Below, in pieces: positions 19,772 to 28,169 of a stretch of DNA of 64,000 nt. The stretch is from positions 1,088,501 through 1,152,500 of the forward strand of contig JADJJZ010000003.1 of NCBI GenBank assembly GCA_016706255.1. The letters are read 5' to 3'. Below the pieces are notes generated by a model. It saw only the letters and a list, made by a program, of their open reading frames with translations, was not told where the DNA came from and made no database searches. Position 1 is the first letter of the stretch. Each line of letters opens with the position of its first letter. Source of the DNA: Bacteroidota bacterium (GTDB lineage Bacteria; Bacteroidota; Bacteroidia; Chitinophagales; BACL12). Both the position numbers and the translations under genes were made by a program.

Positions 19772-20949
19772 TTATTTTATTATTTGTTTTGCTGCAATTG
19801 GTTGCGATAAACTCACCTCAATGGCTTGATGAATATCCTGAATTAAATCTTCCGCAGATTCAATACCACAGGATAATCGAATTAATGAATCCTGGATACC
19901 CGATTTTTTCTAATATCCTCCGGTATCGATTTATGTGTCATGCTGGCAGGGTGACACAACAAACTTTTTACACCACCCAAACTTTCGGCACATTTAAACA
20001 ATTTCGTTTTACTGCAAATGGTATTGGCATTTTCAACAGTATCATCCTTCAGACTAAAACTAATAACACCACCAAAATAATGTTGCTGTGCACGCGCAAT
20101 ATCATAATTTTTATGTGTAGGTAAACCGGGATAATACACCTTGTCGACTGCCGCCAATCCGCTTAAATAATTTGCAACAGCCAATGCATTATTGCTTGAT
20201 TTTTCCAAGCGCAAAGCCAGTGTTTCTATACCTCTAATGGTAAGCCAACTATCGAAAGGTGCAAGAATTCCACCACTGGCATTTTGAATAAATTTTATTT
20301 TTTCTGCTAATTCAGCTGTTTTGGTAACTACCAGTCCGGCAATTACATCACTATGCCCTGCAAGGTATTTTGTGCCTGAATGTATAACAATATCTGCACC
20401 CAACAATAAGGGTTGCTGACCAATTGGCGAGGCAAAAGTATTATCAACCACAACCAGGGCATTAAATTGTTTTGCAATAGCACATATACCTTGTATATCC
20501 GAAATTTTAAGTGTTGGATTTGTTGGAGATTCCAGCCAAATTAATTTTGTTTTCGTATTAATAGCATCAATTACGTTAATGATATCTGTTGTATCAACAT
20601 AATTTACCTTAATGCCGAACTTTTCATAAATGTGCGTGAATAAACGAAAAGCACCTCCGTAAATATCATCAACGGCAAGTATTTCATCACCCGATTTTAA
20701 TAATTTTAATACGGCATCAATGGCTGCAAGTCCGCTCGCAAATGCATAACCACCGGCTCCGCCTTCGAGCTTTGCGATTAAATCTTCTAGTGCTTTACGT
20801 GTTGGATTATTACTGCGGGCATAGTCATAACCTTTGTGAACGCCGGGGCTTTCCTGCACATAGGTTGAGGTTTGATAAACGGGAACTGAAATGGCACCGG
20901 TTAATTCATCTACCGGAATTGCGTGAATAATTGCTGTTTCTTTCTGCAT
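19772..20949 (-). CDS. PLP-dependent trans-sulfuration enzyme (cystathionine gamma-synthase/lyase type), frameshifted
   Basis: The main frame (19882-20949) gives a Cys/Met-metabolism PLP enzyme with YDYARSNNPTRKALE at 41-55, VVVDNTFASPIG around Asp169 and the PLP lysine K194 in HSGTKYLAGHSDVIAG. It ends abruptly after MTHKSIPEDIRKN. Moving back one base at the A6 run near 19907-19912 restores the family C-terminus (SGIQDSLIRLSCGIESAED) and runs to a stop at 19772, giving about 390 residues as expected. Cystathionine gamma-synthase is favoured because the gene sits with hom behind a SAM riboswitch; gamma-lyase or O-acetylhomoserine sulfhydrylase cannot be excluded. Confidence 0.88.
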
Positions 20950-21076
20950 AAAAAAAGTGTTTTTTGATTAGAAAATAATTCCTATCAGAAAACACTTATC
21001 AAAAATAATTTCTACCGGAAAGCTTTGTTGCCAAACAATTTAATTATTGCAAAAAAGCAATAACGCTATCGATGGG

Positions 21077-21109
21077 CAAAAAAAAAGCTCACCGATAAAT
21101 TGGCGAGCT
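21077..21109 (-). terminator. Riboswitch-controlled terminator
   Basis: On the minus strand AGCTCGCC / GGTGAGCT form an eight-base stem followed by nine T. It lies between the SAM-I aptamer and the trans-sulfuration gene, where an expression platform is expected. Confidence 0.85.
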
Positions 21110-21132
21110 AAAATATTTTTAGGTTATCTCTC

Positions 21133-21234
21133 CAACTTATCTGTCTGAAATTAGCACCTTCACAACAACGAGTTAAATTGTTATGGGTTGCCAAGGTATC
21201 GTAGGGTCAGTCCCTCCTCCTTTCTTGATAAGTA
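21133..21234 (-). promoter_or_regulatory. SAM-I (S-box) riboswitch
   Basis: Read on the minus strand, the aptamer opens with ACTTATCAAGAAAGGAGGAG and continues with GGGACTGACCCTACGA, then CCTTGGCAACC, GAAGGTGCTAATTTC and closes with GACAGATAAGT. The P1 arms ACTTATC/GATAAGT pair, and the GGCAACC and GGTGCTAATT elements are the conserved SAM-I core. Binding of S-adenosylmethionine should favour the terminator just downstream and shut off the trans-sulfuration/hom operon. Confidence 0.95.
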
Positions 21235-21253
21235 ATTTCTAAAGAACGTGATG

Positions 21254-21286
21254 CAAAGATATATGCACCAAAATCAAATTTGCAAA
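21254..21286 (-). promoter_or_regulatory. Bacteroidota-type promoter of the SAM-riboswitch operon
   Basis: On the minus strand TTTG (21286-21283), a 21-base spacer and TATCTTTG (21261-21254) match the Bacteroidota sigma-ABfr consensus TTTG-N19-21-TAnnTTTG exactly. The expected start point is about 21247, just upstream of the riboswitch. Confidence 0.8.
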
Positions 21287-21351
21287 TTTATTTTTAAAAA
21301 TGCGTTTAACCTTGGTTCAAAACACGCATTAGTTTTATTGGAAATGCCGCA

Positions 21352-21723
21352 TCAATATTGGGTCAGCAGCCACACAGCCCATGCACCTAAAATAATTTCT
21401 AAAATGGCAATAAAATAGGTATTATTGGAAGCAACACCCTTTTGAAAAATCGAAATCCAACGTCCGATTACCACGCCCGAATACAGAAAAACACTGTAAA
21501 ATACACCTGCGTATTCCATACTTTCATTCATTGCGCAAATGGCATACATCACAGCCCAGGCAGCTTCTAAACCCACGTAAATGGCAAAATATTCTGCCCG
21601 TCCCGACACATTTAAAAAAGATAAACCCGAAAATGCGGCAGTTTTATTCGGCTGAATCATACACCAGGCGGCAAATGCAGCATATAACACTGCGTTAATC
21701 CATAAATATATTTCTGCATTCAT
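21352..21723 (-). CDS. Small membrane protein (DUF4345-like)
   Basis: 123 residues with four hydrophobic segments (about 5-25, 45-65, 72-92, 100-122). The pattern of a first helix, a Pro-rich turn with LSGLSFLNVSGRAEY-like spacing, then GLEAAWAVMY recalls the DUF4345 family of small four-helix membrane proteins with no known function; this is a weak match by eye. It is divergent from the pseudouridine synthase gene at 21773. Confidence 0.6.
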   Translation of the reverse strand: MNAEIYLWINAVLYAAFAAWCMIQPNKTAAFSGLSFLNVSGRAEYFAIYVGLEAAWAVMYAICAMNESMEYAGVFYSVFLYSGVVIGRWISIFQKGVASNNTYFIAILEIILGAWAVWLLTQY

Positions 21724-21772
21724 ATCTAAAAAATGATTTTAAACCTTAAATATAGGTTATTTTTGAACGCAG

Positions 21773-22438
21773 ATGGAAAAATTACCCATCCTCTTTGAGG
21801 ATAAACATTTACTGCTGGTGAATAAACCCGCAGGTATAGCAGTGGAGCGCGACCGTTACCGCAACCCAAGTGTTGAAGGTCGTATAGCTGATTATTTTAA
21901 TACGCTGAAATTGCCGCATAATACCATCATCGGTATTGCACATCGACTCGACAGGCCTGTTAGTGGTGTTATGCTGGTGGCTAAAAAGAAATCGGTGTTG
22001 GTGCATATTAATCAGCAGTTTGAAGCTGGCACTATTAAAAAAGTATATTTCGCTTTAACCGAAAATAAACCGGAAAAAAAGAAAGCTACACTCGCTAATT
22101 TTTTGTTTAAAGATGTACAAAAAAAACAGGCAATCATTTACGATAAAGCTGCAAAAAATCGATTGCCTTGTTCATTAGATTATAGTTATAAAGGTGAAAC
22201 TTCACTCGGCCACTTAATAGAAATTCATCCGCATACCGGAAAATTCCATCAGATACGCGCGCAATTGGCACATATCGGTTGCCCCATTATTGGTGATGAT
22301 AAATATGGTTCGAATAAATTATATAAGGAAAATGAAATTGCACTACATGCTTTTTCACTGACCTTTTTTCATCCCATAGAAGAAAAAGAAATGACCATTG
22401 AAGCTCCGTTACCCGGCGAATTTGAATTAATAATTTAA
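21773..22438 (+). CDS. RluA-family pseudouridine synthase
   Basis: 221 residues, without an N-terminal S4 domain. The catalytic motif HRLDRPVSGVMLVAK contains Asp60; later motifs IEIHPHTGKFHQIRAQLAHIGCPIIGDDKYG are typical of RluA/RluC/RluD/TruC. It isomerises uridine to pseudouridine in rRNA or tRNA; the target cannot be told from the sequence. Its end overlaps the convergent RNase R gene by 4 bases. Confidence 0.9.
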   Translation: MEKLPILFEDKHLLLVNKPAGIAVERDRYRNPSVEGRIADYFNTLKLPHNTIIGIAHRLDRPVSGVMLVAKKKSVLVHINQQFEAGTIKKVYFALTENKPEKKKATLANFLFKDVQKKQAIIYDKAAKNRLPCSLDYSYKGETSLGHLIEIHPHTGKFHQIRAQLAHIGCPIIGDDKYGSNKLYKENEIALHAFSLTFFHPIEEKEMTIEAPLPGEFELII

Positions 22439-24579
22439 TCAGGAATAAACTCCAGTTTCCTGGTTGACAAATCTGCTTTTTGCACTTTTATTCTTATTTT
22501 ATTCCCTAATTCATAATTGCCGGAGTTGGTTAAACTCACTAGTCGCCTGCGGGTTTCATCATACATTAATTCATCGCGGATATTATCCACGTGTATCATT
22601 CCTTCGCATTTATTTTCTACAATTTCAACAAATACACCCCAGGTAGTAATGCCGGATATCACACCATCAAAACTTTCACCAACATGTTTGGTCATGTATT
22701 CTACCTGCTTATATTTTACACTTTCACGTTCTGCTTCCATGGCTTTACGTTCAGTTGCGGATGAATGACGACACTTATCTTCTAATTGTTCTTTATTCGG
22801 ATAAAGTAAACTATGGTTGTCTAATACATTCGCCAAAATACGATGCACCATTAAATCCGGATAACGGCGGATAGGAGAGGTGAAATGCGTATAATGTTCA
22901 AATGCAAGTCCGTAGTGACCAATATTTTTAGTAGTATAAACAGCCTTCGCCATGCAACGAATCGCCAGACTTTCTAAAATATTTTGCTCCGGTTTTCCTT
23001 TTATATCGGTCATTAAACGATTTAATTCCGAAGAAATATTTTTTGGAGAATCCAATTTTAATTTATGGCCAAATCGTTTTGCATTTTCGCCAAATTCTTC
23101 CAGTTTCTGCATATCAGGTGTATCATGCACACGATAAACAAAGGGCACACGTGGATGATTTTTAGATAAGTGAAAAGCAACACGTCTATTAGCAAGTAAC
23201 ATAAGGTCTTCAATCAACATATGTGCTTCCTTGCGTTCTTTAACGTATAATCCTGTTGGGACAAAATTTTCATCCAAAATAAATTTCACTTCTTGAGTTT
23301 CAAAAGAAATGGCACCACTGGCAAATCGTTTTTCACGCAATAAAGTAGAAATTTTATTTATCGCTAAAATTTCATCAACATGTTCACCGGCTTTGCTTTC
23401 AATTATTTCCTGCACCTCTTCATAAGTAAATCTGCGGTCAGAATAAATTACTGTTTTGCCAAACCACTCATTTATGATTGCTCCCGTTTCATCCATTTCA
23501 AAAATGGCACTAAAGGTGAGTTTTTCTTCATGCGGACGCAGGGAACAAACATTGTTCGATAATTTTTCCGGCAACATCGGAATAACCCTGTCTACCAGAT
23601 AAACAGACGTTCCTCGTGAATACGCTTCCTTATCAATCGGACCTTCCGGAATAATATAATGTGCAACATCGGCAATATGAACACCCATTTCAATTAATCC
23701 GTTTTCTAATTTGCGATACGAAATGGCATCATCAAAATCTTTTGCATCATAAGGGTCAATCGTAATAGTAAAAATATCGCGCATATCGCGACGGCGACTT
23801 ATTTCTGCTTTTGTTATTTCAGTAGGTAAAGCTTCAGCCTGTTGTTCAACTTCTTTAGGGAAAATATAATTAATTCCTGTTTCAACTAAAATGGCTTCCA
23901 TATCACTCGCGTGATCTCCCGCCTGCGAAAGTTTACTCACAATTTGAGCAATCGGGTTTTTCATGGTTGGCGGCCAGTCTTTTATGCGCATAATAACACG
24001 GTCGCCGGTTACAATTTTATGTTTTTTTATTTCTTCGTTCGGAATATAAAAATCGTAATTATTAAAACGGTCATCAGTTATAGCAAATGCAAATTTTTCC
24101 GAAATATCTACCTTGCCGATAAATAATTCTTTACCGCGTTTTATAATTTCAACAATTTCGCCATCGGGCTTTTTCTTTTTGCCGAGGGTAGTAATTTTAA
24201 CACGAACCGTATCACCATTAAATGCGCGGTTTGTTTTATGCGAAGGCACATATACATCGTATAAATGGCCGTCAATTATTACATAAGCACTGCCGCTTTG
24301 TGTCATATCAACAATACCAACCATGGTATTAATTGCATCTGCTCGTTGTTTGGCGCGGAAATTATCCGGTGCAAATTCTTCAATTTTACCGGCGCTCACC
24401 AGGTTTTCAATGGCATCAAAAACACCATCCAACTGACCGGTTTTGCCGGCCCATTTAAAAATAACTTTTAACGATGCGCCTTTACCCGATTTATCTATTA
24501 AAAATGAATATAATTCCGATTCAAAGTCCCTGCCTGCTTTAACCAGACGGTTTGTGCCTTTCTTTTTTTTCTTTGACAT
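22435..24579 (-). CDS. rnr: Ribonuclease R
   Basis: 714 residues from the ATG at 24579 (MSKKKKKGTNRLVKAG); an upstream in-frame ATG would overlap the divergent gene more and is less likely. Order: N-terminal winged-helix region, cold-shock/OB domains, RNB nuclease domain with catalytic Asp cluster ITIDPYDAKDFDDAISY (near residue 280), and C-terminal S1 domain (HVGESFDGVISGITTWGVFVEI). It is the processive 3'-5' exoribonuclease acting on structured RNA. Divergent from the GT39 gene with about 56 bases between the starts. Confidence 0.94.
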   Translation of the reverse strand: MSKKKKKGTNRLVKAGRDFESELYSFLIDKSGKGASLKVIFKWAGKTGQLDGVFDAIENLVSAGKIEEFAPDNFRAKQRADAINTMVGIVDMTQSGSAYVIIDGHLYDVYVPSHKTNRAFNGDTVRVKITTLGKKKKPDGEIVEIIKRGKELFIGKVDISEKFAFAITDDRFNNYDFYIPNEEIKKHKIVTGDRVIMRIKDWPPTMKNPIAQIVSKLSQAGDHASDMEAILVETGINYIFPKEVEQQAEALPTEITKAEISRRRDMRDIFTITIDPYDAKDFDDAISYRKLENGLIEMGVHIADVAHYIIPEGPIDKEAYSRGTSVYLVDRVIPMLPEKLSNNVCSLRPHEEKLTFSAIFEMDETGAIINEWFGKTVIYSDRRFTYEEVQEIIESKAGEHVDEILAINKISTLLREKRFASGAISFETQEVKFILDENFVPTGLYVKERKEAHMLIEDLMLLANRRVAFHLSKNHPRVPFVYRVHDTPDMQKLEEFGENAKRFGHKLKLDSPKNISSELNRLMTDIKGKPEQNILESLAIRCMAKAVYTTKNIGHYGLAFEHYTHFTSPIRRYPDLMVHRILANVLDNHSLLYPNKEQLEDKCRHSSATERKAMEAERESVKYKQVEYMTKHVGESFDGVISGITTWGVFVEIVENKCEGMIHVDNIRDELMYDETRRRLVSLTNSGNYELGNKIRIKVQKADLSTRKLEFIPD

Positions 24580-24635
24580 ATGGTAAAGATACACTTCTGC
24601 ATGCAAATGATTTCGTAATTTTCCACCGCCATTTT

Positions 24636-26318
24636 ATGCGTAACTATAAACCGTATTTACTGATTCTGCTTATCGGTTGTTTGTTTTTTATCCCGTTTTT
24701 AGGCAGTGCACACCTGTTTGACTGGGATGAAATCAACTTCGCTGAAACCTCGCGCGAAATGGTGATTACCGGCAATTATACCCAGGCCCAGGTCGACTAT
24801 CAGCAGTTTTGGGAAAAACCACCCCTCTTTTTCTGGCTCCAAAGTGCGTCGATGCACTTGTTCGGAATTAATGAATTTGCTGCCCGTTTCCCGAATGCCG
24901 TTTGTGGAATACTCACATTAATGCTGTTATTTGCAATCGGTAAAAAACTGCAGGATAAAAAATTTGCATGGTTATGGGTGGCAGCATATATCGGTAGTAT
25001 TTTACCTCAATTTTATTTTAAATCGGGAATCATCGATCCTTGGTTTAATGTATTTATGTTTTTAGGTATTTATGCTTTTTATGAATATACAGCCAATGCA
25101 TTTAAATTAAAATGGTTATTGATTTCCGGTTTATCTGTCGGCTTGGCCGCACTCACAAAAGGACCTGTTGGAATCGGAATTGTAGGACTCACCATTGGTA
25201 TATATTATATACTTACACGCTTCCGTTCATTTCCGCCAATTAAACATATTATTTATTATTTATTTTTTATCGTATTAAGTATTTTACCTTGGGTATTAAT
25301 TGAAGTGTTGCAAAATGGCACTTGGTTTTTATCTGAATTTTTTAAATATCAGCTAAGGCTCGCTACCACCGAAGATGCCAGCCATGGCGGCTTTTTCGGT
25401 TATCATTTTGTTGTTATCCTGTTTTTTTGTTTTCCGGCATCAGCATTTGCAGTGCGACCGTTATTTCAAAAAGCAGCAACGGCAGATAAATTAAATGTAT
25501 TTAAAAAATGGATGGCCATTACATTTTGGGTAGTGCTTATTTTGTTTTCAATTGTGCAGACGAAAATTGCACATTATTCATCAATGGCATATTTTCCGGT
25601 TACATTTTTAGCAGCTTATGGTTTATATCATATATCTGCGAAATGGAAATTACAGGAAACCATTTTATTATCGCTTACCGGATTAACCATTTGTGTATTA
25701 TTAATTGGTTTACCAATTTTATTACAACATCCAGATACCATTTTGCCTTATTTAAAAGACGATTTTTCCCGTCAGGCGTTGCTGGCAGAAAGCGGCTGGC
25801 AGGGCTGGGAATTTCTTGTTGGCGTAATTGTTTTATCAGGATTAATTGCAGCAATATATTTTAATTATAAAAAGCAATCGCTTAAAGCAGCAGGTATTTT
25901 ATTTATTACCGCGGCAATTGGTATTAACCTCGCCATCAATATTTTTACACCACATATTGAACGATATTCGCAAGGTGCAATGGTCGATTTTTTTGAATCG
26001 AAATCAGATGAAGATTGTTATAAAGAAGTCGTCGGTTTTAAAAGTTATGCGCATTTATTTTACGGTGCGCGCAAGCCGAACGATAATCAAAATCCGGTAT
26101 TTAAAGCATGGCTGCAAAAGCAACATCCTGCTGAAACATATACCGCTGCAGAATATCGGCGATTATTTACCGAGTGGCTGGTAAATGGCAATATCGACAA
26201 GCCTGCATATTTTGTCACCAATACACGAAAAAGCAGTATTTACGAAAAACAGCCGCAAATGGAATTATTAGGCCGCAGCAATGGTTATGTGTTTTTTAAA
26301 CGAGCACCGCAACAATGA
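24636..26318 (+). CDS. ArnT-like glycosyltransferase (GT39/PMT superfamily)
   Basis: 560 residues from the ATG at 24636 (MRNYKPYLLILLIGC), chosen because it starts directly at the first membrane helix; the frame is open upstream into the RNase R start. Eleven or so membrane segments; the first periplasmic loop has the catalytic-type acidic motif DWDEINFAETSREM (Asp29, Asp31, Glu32). Such enzymes move a sugar from a polyprenyl-phosphate donor to lipid A or protein at the periplasmic face. It overlaps the SixA-like gene by 4 bases (ATGA). Confidence 0.85.
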   Translation: MRNYKPYLLILLIGCLFFIPFLGSAHLFDWDEINFAETSREMVITGNYTQAQVDYQQFWEKPPLFFWLQSASMHLFGINEFAARFPNAVCGILTLMLLFAIGKKLQDKKFAWLWVAAYIGSILPQFYFKSGIIDPWFNVFMFLGIYAFYEYTANAFKLKWLLISGLSVGLAALTKGPVGIGIVGLTIGIYYILTRFRSFPPIKHIIYYLFFIVLSILPWVLIEVLQNGTWFLSEFFKYQLRLATTEDASHGGFFGYHFVVILFFCFPASAFAVRPLFQKAATADKLNVFKKWMAITFWVVLILFSIVQTKIAHYSSMAYFPVTFLAAYGLYHISAKWKLQETILLSLTGLTICVLLIGLPILLQHPDTILPYLKDDFSRQALLAESGWQGWEFLVGVIVLSGLIAAIYFNYKKQSLKAAGILFITAAIGINLAINIFTPHIERYSQGAMVDFFESKSDEDCYKEVVGFKSYAHLFYGARKPNDNQNPVFKAWLQKQHPAETYTAAEYRRLFTEWLVNGNIDKPAYFVTNTRKSSIYEKQPQMELLGRSNGYVFFKRAPQQ

Positions 26319-26809
26319 AAACTGTTTATATCATCCGACATGCAAAATCCGATTGGGCCGAAGCCGGAATTCATGACATTGAGCGCCCTTTAGCCAAACG
26401 TGGTTTGCGCGATGCACCTGTTATGGCTGCTGTTTTACAAAAACGTGGTCCGGCGCCCGAAATTATGGTAACAAGTCCCGCAATTCGTGCATTTACCACC
26501 TGTCGTATTTTTTGCGAAAATCTTGGTTACGATACACAAAACATTGTAATTCAACCGGAACTGTATTTTGGCAGTATTACAGTTATTGAAAAAATGTTAC
26601 AGGCAGCATTCAACGAAACCGATGTAGTTGCGCTGTTCGGACATAACCCGACATTTTCTGAATTAGCTGCATATTTCACACCTGCATTTGGCGGCGAAAT
26701 GCCTACCTGTGCTATAGTTGCCATCCGTTTTGATGATAAAACTCCGGCTGCGCCGTTGCAGGGAAACGGTAAATTGTTGTGGTTCGAATATCCCAAAAAA
26801 AACCGTTAA
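26315..26809 (+). CDS. SixA-like histidine phosphatase
   Basis: 164 residues of the histidine phosphatase superfamily: catalytic IIRHAKSDW with Arg8-His9, Arg58 in TSPAIRAF, and His110 in ALFGHNPTFSELAAYF. SixA dephosphorylates phosphohistidine on HPt domains or the nitrogen phosphotransferase system; the Bacteroidota relatives are not characterised. Translation is coupled to the upstream glycosyltransferase by an ATGA overlap. Confidence 0.88.
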   Translation: MKTVYIIRHAKSDWAEAGIHDIERPLAKRGLRDAPVMAAVLQKRGPAPEIMVTSPAIRAFTTCRIFCENLGYDTQNIVIQPELYFGSITVIEKMLQAAFNETDVVALFGHNPTFSELAAYFTPAFGGEMPTCAIVAIRFDDKTPAAPLQGNGKLLWFEYPKKNR

Positions 26810-26878
26810 AGTTGTTGCCACATACAACCAAACCCATCATTTCAACGTTTATTAAGTAATAAAAAACATTACATTTGT

Positions 26879-27193
26879 ATGTCTAAAGACTACGCGATGC
26901 CTGAATTTATGGTTGATGTAAATTTACATGATGTCCACTCCGATGGGTTCCTAAAGCTCATTCCGAGTCAGCGTTCCATTGTAAACGACATGATGTTCGA
27001 AGGCAAAATCACCAGTTATTGCGTTTCGGTAGACCGCTCCAAACTGTGGATCACCATGGTTGCAAAAAACGAAGAAGACGTAATCGAGCAACTCGCAAAA
27101 TTTCCACTCATCAGCTACATGGATTGCGAAATTGCACCGTTATTATTTTACAATTCCAGCTACCAAACCTTCTCGCACATTTCATTGAATTAA
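26879..27193 (+). CDS. Small ferredoxin-fold protein (muconolactone isomerase-like)
   Basis: 104 residues: MPEFMVDVNL, then a helix FLKLIPSQRSIVNDMMFEGKI, YCVSVDRSKLWITMVAKNEEDVIEQLAKFPLISYM. The beta-alpha-beta-beta-alpha-beta order and the EDVIEQLAKFPL pattern resemble the YciI/muconolactone isomerase dimeric alpha-beta barrel fold. No catalytic function is implied. A TACATTTG box at 26870-26877 lies 1 base before this ATG, so transcription may start inside and the ATG at 26897 (MPEFMVD) may be the real start. Confidence 0.65.
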   Translation: MSKDYAMPEFMVDVNLHDVHSDGFLKLIPSQRSIVNDMMFEGKITSYCVSVDRSKLWITMVAKNEEDVIEQLAKFPLISYMDCEIAPLLFYNSSYQTFSHISLN

Positions 27194-27295
27194 ATACTTA
27201 TTGTAATTTTTACAATAAGTAGGTATTTTTCTATAACTATTGCACCAACACCTGCAATTAGAAAAATAATTATTTGAAGCATCACCATCCTCCAA

Positions 27296-27437
27296 ACCAA
27301 CACCTCCCCAACCGGCTTTCCGCGACAACGCCCGCCTCAATAAAATTTATTTGTTTTATCATCAAGCATCACCCAATCAAATTTCACAACACCATCACCA
27401 CACGTGGCGGGGGTTTCTGCTGCAATCCGGGCTAGAG
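27296..27437 (-). repeat. Structured intergenic element, copy A
   Basis: On the minus strand this begins CTAGCCCGGATTGCAGCAG (from 27435) and ends TTGTCGCGGAAAGCCGGTTG then GGGGAGG (to 27303). The same two ends, with substitutions, bound a second copy at 36185-36371. The gap between genes here (27194-27498, about 300 bases) holds nothing else. I recall similar blocks (TAGCCC.GAT...AGCG ... GCG.AAAGC.GG) scattered in Bacteroidota genomes with no known role; that is memory, not a search. Confidence 0.5.
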
Positions 27438-27498
27438 GGAGTTTGGTCGTACTTATTTTGTAATCAACACGAGTAAACCAGGTCATTGGAATTGCCAG

Positions 27499-27948
27499 TT
27501 ATTTCAAACAATCTAATTTTGTTGCAACTATCTGATGGTTATTATCTACCTTACTTATAAATTCGCCAGATTTATTCCATGAATATTTTGCAAAAAAATA
27601 TAATTTGTTAGAATATAAGTGGTCGTTATTGCGCATAATTTCCGAATCACTCCATTTCTTGGTGAATTTAGATTCGTTTATGATATAAATCACTGGTGGT
27701 TGTTTTACTTTATCTAATGTATCCACATAAAGGCATATAATGGAGTCAAGTGATTGATGTATTGCCAATGGTAATGTTTTACTTTTGTAATTCAGGATGA
27801 ATACAATTTCCTTTTTATAATCTAATGTGTCATAATCCAAACATTTAACCTGACGAATATCTAATTTTGTGTTTTGAGATACTGCTGGATTAACAAATAA
27901 AATTAATATAAAATAAATGTAGAAATGAGGCCTTTTTCTCATATTCAA
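27499..27948 (-). CDS. Hypothetical secreted protein
   Basis: 149 residues with a signal peptide (hydrophobic segment FYIYFILILFVNPAVSQ, cleaved after about residue 25). The mature part is Lys/Asp/Tyr-rich with no motif I recognise; the ending (NHQIVATKLDCLK) has one of two Cys residues. It stands alone between a structured element and the start of the repeat array. Base composition is AT-richer than the core genes around it. Confidence 0.6.
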   Translation of the reverse strand: MNMRKRPHFYIYFILILFVNPAVSQNTKLDIRQVKCLDYDTLDYKKEIVFILNYKSKTLPLAIHQSLDSIICLYVDTLDKVKQPPVIYIINESKFTKKWSDSEIMRNNDHLYSNKLYFFAKYSWNKSGEFISKVDNNHQIVATKLDCLK

Positions 27949-28169
27949 AGTTTATTCATGGTGTTTAAACGCTCTACTAGTATTAGTATTTACCCAACTT
28001 CTTGTAATGTGCAATTCATTATTTCTTTTATGCTTTCAAATTTATAATTAATTCGTGGATTCTCCAAAACTCAAATTACCTTCTGACGGATACGAAAAAT
28101 TTGCATCAAGATTGTGTCTTTCTTTTAAAAAAAATCTAAATCAATACATTTTTTGGGTTTAATCAACAT
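27949..28169. other. AT-rich intergenic leader of the repeat array
   Basis: No open frame, hairpin or repeat could be supported here; it leads directly into the first array module at 28176. Confidence 0.4.

Noticed and set aside
19789..20124. Plus-strand frame of 111 residues
   Set aside because: Antisense shadow of the trans-sulfuration gene end, open only because of its frameshift region.
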